Under the pieces are notes generated by a model. The model was not told the DNA's origin. It searched no databases and saw nothing but the letters and a program-made list of their open reading frames with translations. From Streptomyces sp. Act143 (GTDB lineage: Bacteria > Actinomycetota > Actinomycetes > Streptomycetales > Streptomycetaceae), in assembly GCF_003143935.1 (NCBI RefSeq), contig NZ_QFRX01000009.1, forward strand, positions 1-64,000: DNA of 64,000 nt. The letters are read 5' to 3'. Positions 50,101 to 57,558 of this stretch are shown piece by piece (positions within the stretch are counted from its first letter, which is position 1; the number at the start of each line of letters is the position of its first letter). The position numbers and the translations under genes were made by a program.

Positions 50101-52007
50101 CCGACGTACGCCTGCACCTCGACGGCCACGCCCTGCCGAGCGGCGAGCCGGAGCTGGAGCCCCTGCTCGGACGCGTCACCGCCCTGGCCTACCGGGCGGC
50201 CTCCGGCACCACCGGCGAGGAGCACCGCGAGGTCCTGCGCACGCTGCTCGCCGAGTTCGACCGGCTCGGGCTGGCGCCCGCCGCGTCCGCTCACTGGCGC
50301 AAGGTGACTCTGCGCGTGGCGGCGGCGCCGCTGCGCGCTCCCGGCGGTGAGTGGCGCGACGGCGCGTGGTACGGCGTGCTCCCGCTCGCCGCCGGTGCCT
50401 TCGTCGCCGTGACGGGACGCCGCGCGCTCGGCGACGAAGGCGGCATCTTCACCGGCTGGTTCCACGACCCGGCCGGACGGTTCGAGACGCCGCAGCCCTA
50501 CGAGGTGCTGTCGTCGGAGCCGCTGGGCGAGGAGTCGGCCGTGGGGCGCCTCGGTGCGTTCCTCGCGGAGCTGGCCCGGCGCGGCCCCGCGCCCTGGTTC
50601 CCGGCGGCCGCCGAGGAGTTCGCCCGGCTGACCGGGGTGACCGACACCATGGCGCGGCTGATCGTGGCCGGTCTGCCCGGGATCGACGTCTACGAGCGGA
50701 GCTTCCTGAGCGCGGAGGCCCGCACCCTCATCGGGGTGAAGACGGCTCCTGCCGCGGTCGCCAAGGACGAGCTGAGCGAGGTCGACGGGTCCGTCCGGGC
50801 CGCCGTCGTGGGCGCCCTGCTGCCCGCCGAGCCCGCCCGCCTGTGGACCGAGGGCCCGGACGTGGCCGCTGCCGCCGCCGTGTGGAACGACGAGGTCGGC
50901 AAGCGGGTCGCCGTCCCCGAGGCACTGCTCAGCGACGCGGTCCGCGCCTTCCGGTACTCCGCCTGGCCGGTGCGTCAGGCGCTGCCCGCGCTGCTGGCCC
51001 CGTCCGCCTCCCCCCAGCTCAGCCGGGACCTGGAGTGGGCTGTCAGCGGCGACCGGGTGCGGCCCGTCGGCAGCGACACGGACGGCTTCACGGCGGGAAC
51101 GCTGACCGGCTCGGTCGGCCTCCTCGCCTGGCTCGCCCACCGGCTGCCCGCCGGCGACCCGATCCGGGCCGCACTCCCTCCGGCCCTGACCGCGGTGCGC
51201 GAACGGCTGGCGCACCCCGGACTGATGCTCGACCTGGGCCGGTACATCAGCCTCCCCGACTTCCGGAAGACCGCCGGCGCACCCACCGAGACCGGCCCGG
51301 GCTTCGAGCGGTACGGCGCCGTCGTCCTGTCCACCCACGACGACCAGCCCGCCCCGGGCCTGCGGGTCGCCCTGCTCGACGAGGCCGGGCAGGACCCCTA
51401 CCTGCCCGCGGTCCGCGTCGACAACCAGCAGCCCTACGCCGCCGAAGTGGCCCTGCGTCTCGTCCGCGACCAGCGGTTCGCCGCTCTGCTCGCCGACCCC
51501 GGCGAGCCGATCGCGGGCGACCGGGACAAGGAGGGCACCTGGTGGCCGCAGGACCCGGGCCGCTCGGTACCCGAGCTGATCACACAGGCGGCCAAGGAGT
51601 ACGGCCTCGGCGAGGACGCCGCCACGCTCTATCTGATGCTGCTCGCGATGCCCGACCCGACCGACCGCATGACGGCCCGGTGGACGGGCTGGAAGCCGGC
51701 CCGGCTCAAGGCCGCCCGCGCCGAGCTGGCCGCGGGCGACCTCGTGGTCGAGGCCACCCGGACCCGGGCCGGACGGTCGCTGTTCCTGCCGGGCGGCTGG
51801 GTCGAGCAGTCCGCGCCGCGCGTTCCGCTGGAGCGCTGGAAACTGCCGCTGTTCGGCGAGGCGGCCGACGAGAACGCGCCGTTCGGCGTGATCGTGCCGC
51901 TCGAACCGGCCGCGGATCTCTACCGCCGGGCGTGGCAGCGCGTCCAGGACGGCGACGCTCCCCGGTTCGAGGAGCTGAAGAGGGCACGCCGGGGACGCCG
52001 CCGCTGA
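47097..52007 (+). CDS. Very large unrecognised protein of the MoxR/SWIM operon
   Basis: A 1636-residue soluble protein with no signal peptide, membrane helix, P-loop or nuclease motif that I can see. It is rich in Leu, Ala and Trp helical stretches (LARLGWLPAEALALAEDD; AWPVRQALPALLAPSAS) separated by strand-like parts (GSSHWVWHADSEDRETHGWYEYD). It ends with a basic tail, RARRGRRR. Relatives are sometimes labelled DNA-binding, but I find no clear HTH. Its position right after the DUF4132 gene suggests it fills the role of the longer YehI-type partner. ATG 47097 is coupled to the previous gene by ATGA. The coding frame is unbroken. Confidence 0.85.
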   Translation: MSGGTQVSYEELLSAGAVLPPDTEGAGERAVPLTARAYRHPGLDDRVVVRLVAGELGAAEDLAAGFLGMEQDAEPAVVGLGLRQSLGFPEWVLVHHPEDGHHALGVVPDLERAARQAKSRPKAAMDAYLELGSRLAASVPHFLPTFYEQAGRVFLAEENATYAAQLFTRARKAEAEHGLTVEEERLDAVFLEFALAGALPVKVLSAYGKELAARVSAEEALRRFTRLCLRRTAGGLPPSAQMANDLRRLARAAGEDADRAEQDYLAELLGLPATLRAAAGWWKGHRTALVALAERERRVRGALLDTLPAGSDDDLPVMWLQVLEASGATAGLWDGSLPAEERPGDGTAGWLERFLVFRERARSWRGPTRMPELYPLVERAAARLRTELAASGRALKVQHDIDLIDLLLSLDVPVAAPHKNEDLPLKAWALGEGQRDLVFLGADPRFRDAFLRGADHFHHDDQALRAIRLLAAAPGGRPWLAEWVSSVVRRFTAVGLPGLPNALARLGWLPAEALALAEDDVRAAVGTDLAPVLARTLRAGLFDELGWPAWEEATAGLVPKDRVEDVIVADAWPHLVVAGQAQARVIGAEGTLLTHDLRLPANDVSGDPGFHHVDGELLVYWNSRKDGLRGYWHSRADRVESLKGPHGTRGTEMDWYRGDFPLTLPLPEGGRTTGRGVLHAGDTTLPDERPLLFDGSSHWVWHADSEDRETHGWYEYDPATQQRGRMSKPAFLADALRDAPEGSEYAGGRLLPSPTAEATPACLPVNGLTGLRVVQLPDGSLRAEDLAGRTVTVPAQAGRPTAIVTFPGAERPSAVVRNNWQLEVVDADGVVTAWGKTDRTPGIFGEGTLLLPPVQYWECLTPRDPEGSKALRGIDRDTAAALLAAAASDDKKDALPDAIRALLPVTHEALVKGIAGVARHAAAQQAVLDAAAARLTRALEGGLEDEGPAGPADRLLTDAMNGLGVSRRYWWNRNDEADTVFRALRVLARATGRTEPALPDRPDVRLHLDGHALPSGEPELEPLLGRVTALAYRAASGTTGEEHREVLRTLLAEFDRLGLAPAASAHWRKVTLRVAAAPLRAPGGEWRDGAWYGVLPLAAGAFVAVTGRRALGDEGGIFTGWFHDPAGRFETPQPYEVLSSEPLGEESAVGRLGAFLAELARRGPAPWFPAAAEEFARLTGVTDTMARLIVAGLPGIDVYERSFLSAEARTLIGVKTAPAAVAKDELSEVDGSVRAAVVGALLPAEPARLWTEGPDVAAAAAVWNDEVGKRVAVPEALLSDAVRAFRYSAWPVRQALPALLAPSASPQLSRDLEWAVSGDRVRPVGSDTDGFTAGTLTGSVGLLAWLAHRLPAGDPIRAALPPALTAVRERLAHPGLMLDLGRYISLPDFRKTAGAPTETGPGFERYGAVVLSTHDDQPAPGLRVALLDEAGQDPYLPAVRVDNQQPYAAEVALRLVRDQRFAALLADPGEPIAGDRDKEGTWWPQDPGRSVPELITQAAKEYGLGEDAATLYLMLLAMPDPTDRMTARWTGWKPARLKAARAELAAGDLVVEATRTRAGRSLFLPGGWVEQSAPRVPLERWKLPLFGEAADENAPFGVIVPLEPAADLYRRAWQRVQDGDAPRFEELKRARRGRRR

Positions 52008-52020
52008 CGCGACACAGCCA

Positions 52021-52051
52021 CGGGGCGCCACCGTCCACCGGTGGTGCCCCG
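52021..52051 (+). terminator. Hairpin between the large gene and the MoxR gene
   Basis: CGGGGCGCCACCG (52021-52033) and CGGTGGTGCCCCG (52039-52051) pair over 13 bp with one mismatch and a 5-nt loop. It lies 13 bp after the large gene's stop. It may attenuate read-through or protect mRNA ends rather than end the operon fully. Confidence 0.5.
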
Positions 52052-52126
52052 CTCACCGGGGGCGCCCCGTTCCCGCCACGTCCCATGCCTCAACATCCCC
52101 GCACGCACTTACGCACCGACACACCA

Positions 52127-52155
52127 CGCACCGACGCACCGACGCACCGACGCAT
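52127..52155. repeat. 8-bp tandem repeat before the MoxR gene
   Basis: Three contiguous copies of GCACCGAC (52127-52150) are followed by a diverged GCATACCG, with a further GCACCGAC copy upstream at 52112-52119. It sits in the 173-bp leader of the MoxR gene. Confidence 0.8.
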
Positions 52156-52180
52156 ACCGATCTACCGAGCAAGGACCTCC

Positions 52181-53341
52181 ATGCCTCCGACCGACACGGT
52201 GACGGCCCTCCCGCCCCGGCAGACCCTGCCCGCCGAAGAGCGCTTCGCCACCGAACTCGCCTTCCTCGCCGCCCATGACGACGGCCCCCGTCCCCCCGGC
52301 TGGCTGCTGACACCCCGCGCGGTGATCACGTTCGTCTGCGGCAGCGGCGGCGAGGCCCTCAAGCTGCCCGAGACCCAGCCCGGACTGCCGGACGACCTGG
52401 TCATCGCCCCGAAGTTCGTGGGCGAGCGCGCCCTGGTGGAGCGGTGCGTGGTCACCCTCGCCGGCGAACGAGGACTGCTCCTCGTGGGCGAGCCCGGCAC
52501 CGCCAAGTCGATGCTGTCCGAGCTGCTGTCGGCGGCCGTCAGCGGCACCAGCGCACTCACCGTGCAGGGCACCGCGGGCACCACCGAGGACGCCCTGCGC
52601 TACGGCTGGAACTACGCCCTGCTCCTCGCCCAGGGGCCGACCCCGCAGGCGTTGGTGGACTCCCCGGTGCTCGCCGCGATGCGCGCCGGGCAGGTCGCCC
52701 GGGTCGAGGAGATCACCCGCTGTCTGCCCGAGGTGCAGGACGCGCTGGTGTCGATCCTGTCCGACCGGCGGATGAGCGTGCCCGAGCTGTCCGGCACCGA
52801 GGACGCCCAGGTCGCCGCCGCTCCCGGGTTCACGGTCATCGCCACCGCCAACCTCCGTGACCGCGGGGTGTCGGAGATGTCCGCCGCCCTCAAGCGCCGC
52901 TTCAACTTCGAGACCGTGCACCCGATCGCCGACGTCGAGGCGGAGACCGCCCTCGTCAAGCGGCAGGCCACGGCGGCCGTCGAGCGGGCGGGCGCGCCCT
53001 TCGGTGTCGACGACGCGGTGCTCGACGTCCTGGTCACCGTCTTCCGTGACCTGCGGGCGGGGCGCTCGGCCGAGGGCTGGGACGTGGAGCGTCCCGGCAC
53101 GGTGATGTCCACCGCCGAGGCGGTCCAGGTCGCCGCGTCCCTGGGGGTGGCCGCCGCCTATCTCCCCGGCGGCGACTCGCTCGACCTGGTGCCCGGCCAT
53201 CTGCTGGGCGTGGTCCGCAAGGACGACCCGGCCGACCACGCGCGGCTCCTCGGCTACTGGGACGGCCCGGTGCGCCGCCGCGCCGAGGACGGTTCGGCGA
53301 CCTGGCGCCGCCTCTGGGACCTGCGGGAGAACCTTCGGTGA
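52181..53341 (+). CDS. MoxR-type AAA+ ATPase (YehL-like)
   Basis: A 386-residue AAA+ ATPase of the MoxR clade. Walker A is GEPGTAKS (103-110). The Walker B strand is VARVEEITR (173-180), with Glu in place of the usual Asp. Sensor 1 is VIATAN (219-224), and ALKRRF (237-242) carries the arginine finger region. MoxR ATPases act as chaperones or remodelers that hand substrates to VWA-domain partners. ATG 52181 follows AAGGA. Its stop overlaps the GTG of the DUF5682-VWA gene, the expected partner. Confidence 0.94.
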   Translation: MPPTDTVTALPPRQTLPAEERFATELAFLAAHDDGPRPPGWLLTPRAVITFVCGSGGEALKLPETQPGLPDDLVIAPKFVGERALVERCVVTLAGERGLLLVGEPGTAKSMLSELLSAAVSGTSALTVQGTAGTTEDALRYGWNYALLLAQGPTPQALVDSPVLAAMRAGQVARVEEITRCLPEVQDALVSILSDRRMSVPELSGTEDAQVAAAPGFTVIATANLRDRGVSEMSAALKRRFNFETVHPIADVEAETALVKRQATAAVERAGAPFGVDDAVLDVLVTVFRDLRAGRSAEGWDVERPGTVMSTAEAVQVAASLGVAAAYLPGGDSLDLVPGHLLGVVRKDDPADHARLLGYWDGPVRRRAEDGSATWRRLWDLRENLR

Positions 53342-56300
53342 CACTCGTTCAGGAACCGAGGGCGGCGCTCACCGCCCTCGCCGACTCGACGGTGCCGTAC
53401 CTGCTGGGCGTACGGCACCACAGTCCGGCGCTCGCCGCCGTCGTGCCCGCCCTGCTGGACGCGTCCGGGGCCGAGGTCGTGTGCGTGGAGCTGCCCGCCG
53501 ACTTCCAGCAGTGGCTGCCCCATCTCGGCGCGCCGGGCACCATCGCCCCGGTCGCGCTGGCCGGGGCCGGTGCGGGCGGGCGGCTCGGCTTCTACCCGTT
53601 CGCCGACTTCTCACCTGAACTCGCCGCGATCCGCTGGGCCCGGGAGCACGGGGTGGAGGTCGTGTGCTGCGACTTGCCGATGGCGGATCCGCGGTGGGGC
53701 GACACTCCGGACGGGGACCATGGCGACGCGGGCCACGAGCGGGCCGGGGGGCCGCGCGGTGCGGATGCCGGGTCGGCCGGGGGTCCGCGCGGGGCGGATG
53801 CCGGGTCCGCCGGGGGTCCGCGCGGGGCGGATGCCGGGTCCGCCGGAGGACCGCGCGGTACTGGTGCAGGGTCCGCCGGAGGGCCGCGCGGTACTGGTGC
53901 AGGGTCCGCCGGAGGGCCGCGCGGTGCGGGCTCCGAGCCGGTTGTAGGTCCGCGTGGCTCGGGTGACGAGCCGGCCACGGCCTTCGCGGCTGCGCTCGCC
54001 GCGGCCGGAACCGGGCGGGACGGGGACGACATGTGGGACCGCAGCGTGGAGGTGCTCGCGCCGGGGTGCACCCCCGAGGCCGTCCGCCGCGCCGCCCTGG
54101 GTGTCGGCTGGGCGCTGCGCCGCGACGCCGAGTCCGCGGGCGGGGTGCCGACGGTGGATCTGGCGCGTGAGGCGTACATGCGCGAGTGCATCAGCCGCGC
54201 CGCGGCCGGTGGCCGCCGGGTCGCAGCCGTCGTCGGCGCCTTCCACGCACCGGCGCTGACCGAGGAGACCCCGGCGGGGACCGGCGTGCCCCGCGGCCCG
54301 GAACGCCCCGCCCTCCTCCCGACCGACACGCAGCCGCTCGGTGCGGCCCTCGGCGAGCGGGTTGCGGTCGAGCCCCACGCGCGGGGCGAGCTGATGACTG
54401 CCGAGGCCCACCCACAGGCCGAGCCGACCATCGCCCGAACACACCCACCGACCGAACCGGCCACCACCCCGCCCCACCCATCAACCGAGGGATCCGATTC
54501 ACGCGACGCGGTCCCGGACGGTTCGGTCGCCGCCCAGGAGCACGCGGCACGGCAAGCGCCGCCGAGCGCCCCCGGCTCCCCCGGCTCCCCCGGCTCCGCC
54601 GACGAGCACCCCGCCGTCGTCACCTCCCTCGTGCCGTACGCCTTCGACCTGCTGGACTCCCGCTCCGGCTATCCCGCCGGAATCCGCGACCCGCGCTGGC
54701 AGCAGGCGGTTTTCATGGCCGCCGGCGACCCCGGTCGGCTGCACGAGACCGCCGCCCGTGCCATCACCGACGTGTGCCGTGAGCTGCGCGCGGCCGGGCA
54801 GGTGGCCGGTACCGGCGAAGCCCGGGAGACCCTGCGGGTGGCGGCCGACCTGGCCCGGCTGCGCGGGCTCGCCGCGCCCGGCCGCGGTGAGGTGCTGGAG
54901 GCACTCACGACCGTGATGGGCCAGGGTGAACCCCTGGGCCGTGGCCGGGCCCTCGCGAAGGCTCTGGAGACGGTGCTGGTCGGCACCGACCGGGGCCGCA
55001 TCGCCCCGGGCACGCCCCGCTCCGGGCTCGGCCCGTCCGTCGAGGCCGAACTCGCCGCGCTGCGCCTGCCCGGCCCCGACGACCCCGCCGCCCGCGAGCT
55101 GCGGCTCGACCCCTTGCGTTCGGCCCTCGACGGCCGACGGGAGATCCTCCTGCAACGGCTCGCCGTCTGCGGCGCGGGGTACGGCCAACCGATCCAGGTG
55201 TCCGGTACGGGCGACGCGGCCGCGCTCACCACCCGGTGGCGGCTGTCGTGGACCCCGGCCGTGCCCGTCCGGCTGGACCTGGCGGGCATCCGGGGCGTCA
55301 CCGCGGCGCGCGCAGCCGAGGGCACCCTGCGGGAGACCTTCCGCAAGGAGTCGGCGGAGGGCGGCCCCACCAGCGCCCTCGTGCTCGCCGGTCTGCGCGA
55401 TGCCGCCCGCTGCGACCTGCCCGCGCTGGTCGCGGAGCGCCTGGCGGACGCCGCCGAGGTCCTCCCCGCGTGCGCCACCCTCCCCGAACTCCTCGCCGCC
55501 CTCGACCTGTTGGAGGCGCTGCGGCGGGCCCATCTGCCCGGCACCACACCCGAGGGACGGCAGACGGCGGCCGAACTCGCCGCCGAACTGCTGGAGTCGG
55601 CGGTCCGGTCCCTGCCGGGGCTGGCGGGCAGTGACGACCCCGAGGAGGCGGGCGCCCTGATCGCGCTCGCCTCCCGCGCGGCCGAGCACCGTCTCGGGCT
55701 GCGCATGGACGACGCGCTGAACCACCTCGCGCGTACCGGTTCCCCGCTTGTCCAGGGAGCCGCGCTCGCCGCGCGCGTGCTGCTCGACCTCGACGGCACG
55801 GACGTCCTCGGCTCCCGTGCCGCGGGCTGGATCGACACCGCCACCGGGCCGGAGCAGCGGCATGCCCTGAGCCGTCGCCTCACCGGACTGCTCGGCGGAG
55901 CCGCTCCGCTGCTGCAGTCGGCGCCGACCGCGCTGGACCCGCTGCTGGACCGCATCGACGGGCTCACCGACCAGGGGTTCCTGGACCGGCTGCCCGCCCT
56001 GCGCGGTGGGTTCGACACCCTCAGCCCGGCCGGCCGCGACCGGCTCCTGGACACGGTCACCGAGCGTCTGGGTGACCGTCTCGACCTGTCACTCGGCGCC
56101 TCGCCACGGATGCTGGCGCTGTGGACGGCCGCCGACGCGGCGGGCCGGGCGGCGGTCACATCACTGCGGCCACCACTCGGCACGATCCTGCCCACGTCCC
56201 AGGACGCACCGTCCACGGCGACCACCGGCACATCGACCGCAGCGCCCCGCACTGAGACTCCCGACACCCCGCCCACGCCACCGTCCCTCGCGGACATCCC

Positions 56301-57558
56301 CGACACGCTGTCCGCACCACCGTCCCCCGCAGACGTTCCCGACATCCCGCCCGCACCACCCTCCCCCACACAGATCCCCGACAGTCGGACCACCCCGCCC
56401 ACGTCCCCGCCGCCGACCCTCCCTCCGCCCACGCCCCTCCACCTCCCCCCGACCGACCGCTGGCGCCTGCTCCTCGGTCGTGAGAGCGAGAAGCTGCCGC
56501 AGAACGCCCGCCGTTACGCGCACGCCCTCGACGAGCTGTACGGCACCGGCCGCGGCGAAGGCTCCACGGACCTGGGGCGTGAGGGCGGGCAGGGCGGTGG
56601 GCAGGACGCGTCCTTCCCGACCGCCCGTGAGTGGGCCGAGGAACTCGACGCGTTGTTCGGCGCCGACGTCCGCGAGGAGGTCCTCGCCCGGGCCGCCGAC
56701 CAGGGCCGCGCGGACGTCCTGGCGGAGCTCGACCCGAAGGCCGTCCGTCCCTCGGTCGACCTGCTGACCTCCGTGCTGTCCCTGGCCGGCGGAATGCCCG
56801 AGCAGCAGCTGGCCCGGCTGCGCCCGCTGGTGCGCCGGCTGGTCGACGAACTGGCCAAGGAACTGGCCACCCGGCTGCGCCCGGCACTGACGGGCCTGGC
56901 CACGCCGCGTCCGACGCGCCGTCCGGGCGGCCGGATCGACCTGCCGCGCACCCTGCGGGCGAACCTCGCCCACACCCGGAGGACGGCGGACGGCCGCATC
57001 CTGGTCGTGCCGGAACGGCCGGTGTTCAGCACCCGCTCCCGCAAGGAGGCGTACTGGCGGCTGATCCTGGTCGTCGACGTGTCCGGGTCGATGGAGGCGT
57101 CCGTCGTCTGGTCGGCGCTGACCGCGGCCGTCCTCGGCGGAGTGCCCACGCTGAGCACGCACTTCCTCGCCTTCTCCACGGAAGTGATCGACCTGACGGA
57201 CCGCGTCGACGACCCGCTGTCGCTGCTGCTGGAGGTCCGGGTCGGCGGCGGCACGCACATCGCGGCCGGTCTGGCGCACGCCCGCTCCCTGGTGACCGTG
57301 CCCAGCCGAACCCTCGTGGTGGTGGTGAGCGACTTCGAGGAGGGGTATCCGCTCGGCGGGCTCCTCGGCGAGGTACGCGCCCTCGCCGGCTCCGGGGTGC
57401 ATCTGATGGGATGCGCCGCCCTGGACGACACCGGCACCCCGCGCTACTCGGTCCCGGTGGCCCAGCAGCTGGTCGCGGCCGGAATGCCGGTCGCAGCCCT
57501 CAGTCCCCTGGCCCTCGCCCGCTGGGTGGGGGACCGTCTCCGCGGAGAGGCCCGATGA
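53338..57558 (+). CDS. DUF5682-VWA fusion protein (YehM + YehP equivalent)
   Basis: A 1406-residue protein. The N-terminal DUF5682 part begins YLLGVRHHSPALAAVVPALL with VVCVELPADF, and continues to AAVVGAFHAPAL; this His/Glu layout resembles ChaN/EreA/TraB-like domains. A six-fold 11-residue repeat GGPRGADAGSA lies inside at residues 137-197. Pro/Thr-rich linkers (about 350-420, 950-1040) separate helical regions. A C-terminal VWA domain has the MIDAS motif DVSGS (Asp1247), GGGTHIAAGLAHA and VVVVSDFEEG. In E. coli these are two genes. The GTG start overlaps the MoxR stop; its own stop overlaps the SWIM gene. Confidence 0.9.
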   Translation: MTLVQEPRAALTALADSTVPYLLGVRHHSPALAAVVPALLDASGAEVVCVELPADFQQWLPHLGAPGTIAPVALAGAGAGGRLGFYPFADFSPELAAIRWAREHGVEVVCCDLPMADPRWGDTPDGDHGDAGHERAGGPRGADAGSAGGPRGADAGSAGGPRGADAGSAGGPRGTGAGSAGGPRGTGAGSAGGPRGAGSEPVVGPRGSGDEPATAFAAALAAAGTGRDGDDMWDRSVEVLAPGCTPEAVRRAALGVGWALRRDAESAGGVPTVDLAREAYMRECISRAAAGGRRVAAVVGAFHAPALTEETPAGTGVPRGPERPALLPTDTQPLGAALGERVAVEPHARGELMTAEAHPQAEPTIARTHPPTEPATTPPHPSTEGSDSRDAVPDGSVAAQEHAARQAPPSAPGSPGSPGSADEHPAVVTSLVPYAFDLLDSRSGYPAGIRDPRWQQAVFMAAGDPGRLHETAARAITDVCRELRAAGQVAGTGEARETLRVAADLARLRGLAAPGRGEVLEALTTVMGQGEPLGRGRALAKALETVLVGTDRGRIAPGTPRSGLGPSVEAELAALRLPGPDDPAARELRLDPLRSALDGRREILLQRLAVCGAGYGQPIQVSGTGDAAALTTRWRLSWTPAVPVRLDLAGIRGVTAARAAEGTLRETFRKESAEGGPTSALVLAGLRDAARCDLPALVAERLADAAEVLPACATLPELLAALDLLEALRRAHLPGTTPEGRQTAAELAAELLESAVRSLPGLAGSDDPEEAGALIALASRAAEHRLGLRMDDALNHLARTGSPLVQGAALAARVLLDLDGTDVLGSRAAGWIDTATGPEQRHALSRRLTGLLGGAAPLLQSAPTALDPLLDRIDGLTDQGFLDRLPALRGGFDTLSPAGRDRLLDTVTERLGDRLDLSLGASPRMLALWTAADAAGRAAVTSLRPPLGTILPTSQDAPSTATTGTSTAAPRTETPDTPPTPPSLADIPDTLSAPPSPADVPDIPPAPPSPTQIPDSRTTPPTSPPPTLPPPTPLHLPPTDRWRLLLGRESEKLPQNARRYAHALDELYGTGRGEGSTDLGREGGQGGGQDASFPTAREWAEELDALFGADVREEVLARAADQGRADVLAELDPKAVRPSVDLLTSVLSLAGGMPEQQLARLRPLVRRLVDELAKELATRLRPALTGLATPRPTRRPGGRIDLPRTLRANLAHTRRTADGRILVVPERPVFSTRSRKEAYWRLILVVDVSGSMEASVVWSALTAAVLGGVPTLSTHFLAFSTEVIDLTDRVDDPLSLLLEVRVGGGTHIAAGLAHARSLVTVPSRTLVVVVSDFEEGYPLGGLLGEVRALAGSGVHLMGCAALDDTGTPRYSVPVAQQLVAAGMPVAALSPLALARWVGDRLRGEAR
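53746..53928. repeat. 33-bp in-frame repeat in the DUF5682-VWA gene
   Basis: Five full 33-bp units (53746-53778 and on to 53910) plus a partial sixth encode GGPRGADAGSA or GGPRGTGAGSA. Copy changes keep the frame. The repeat splits the DUF5682 domain with a flexible Gly/Pro/Ala insert. Confidence 0.9.

Noticed and set aside
46872..52031. A 1719-residue open frame on the minus strand opposite the large operon gene
   Set aside because: It is an antisense shadow of a GC-rich coding frame. Its composition is Arg/Gly/Gln-rich, with no domain, and the plus-strand genes explain the region.
50351..52180. Plus-strand extension of the MoxR frame upstream to 50351
   Set aside because: The sequence before ATG 52181 is Arg/Pro-rich nonsense overlapping the 1636-residue gene in another frame.
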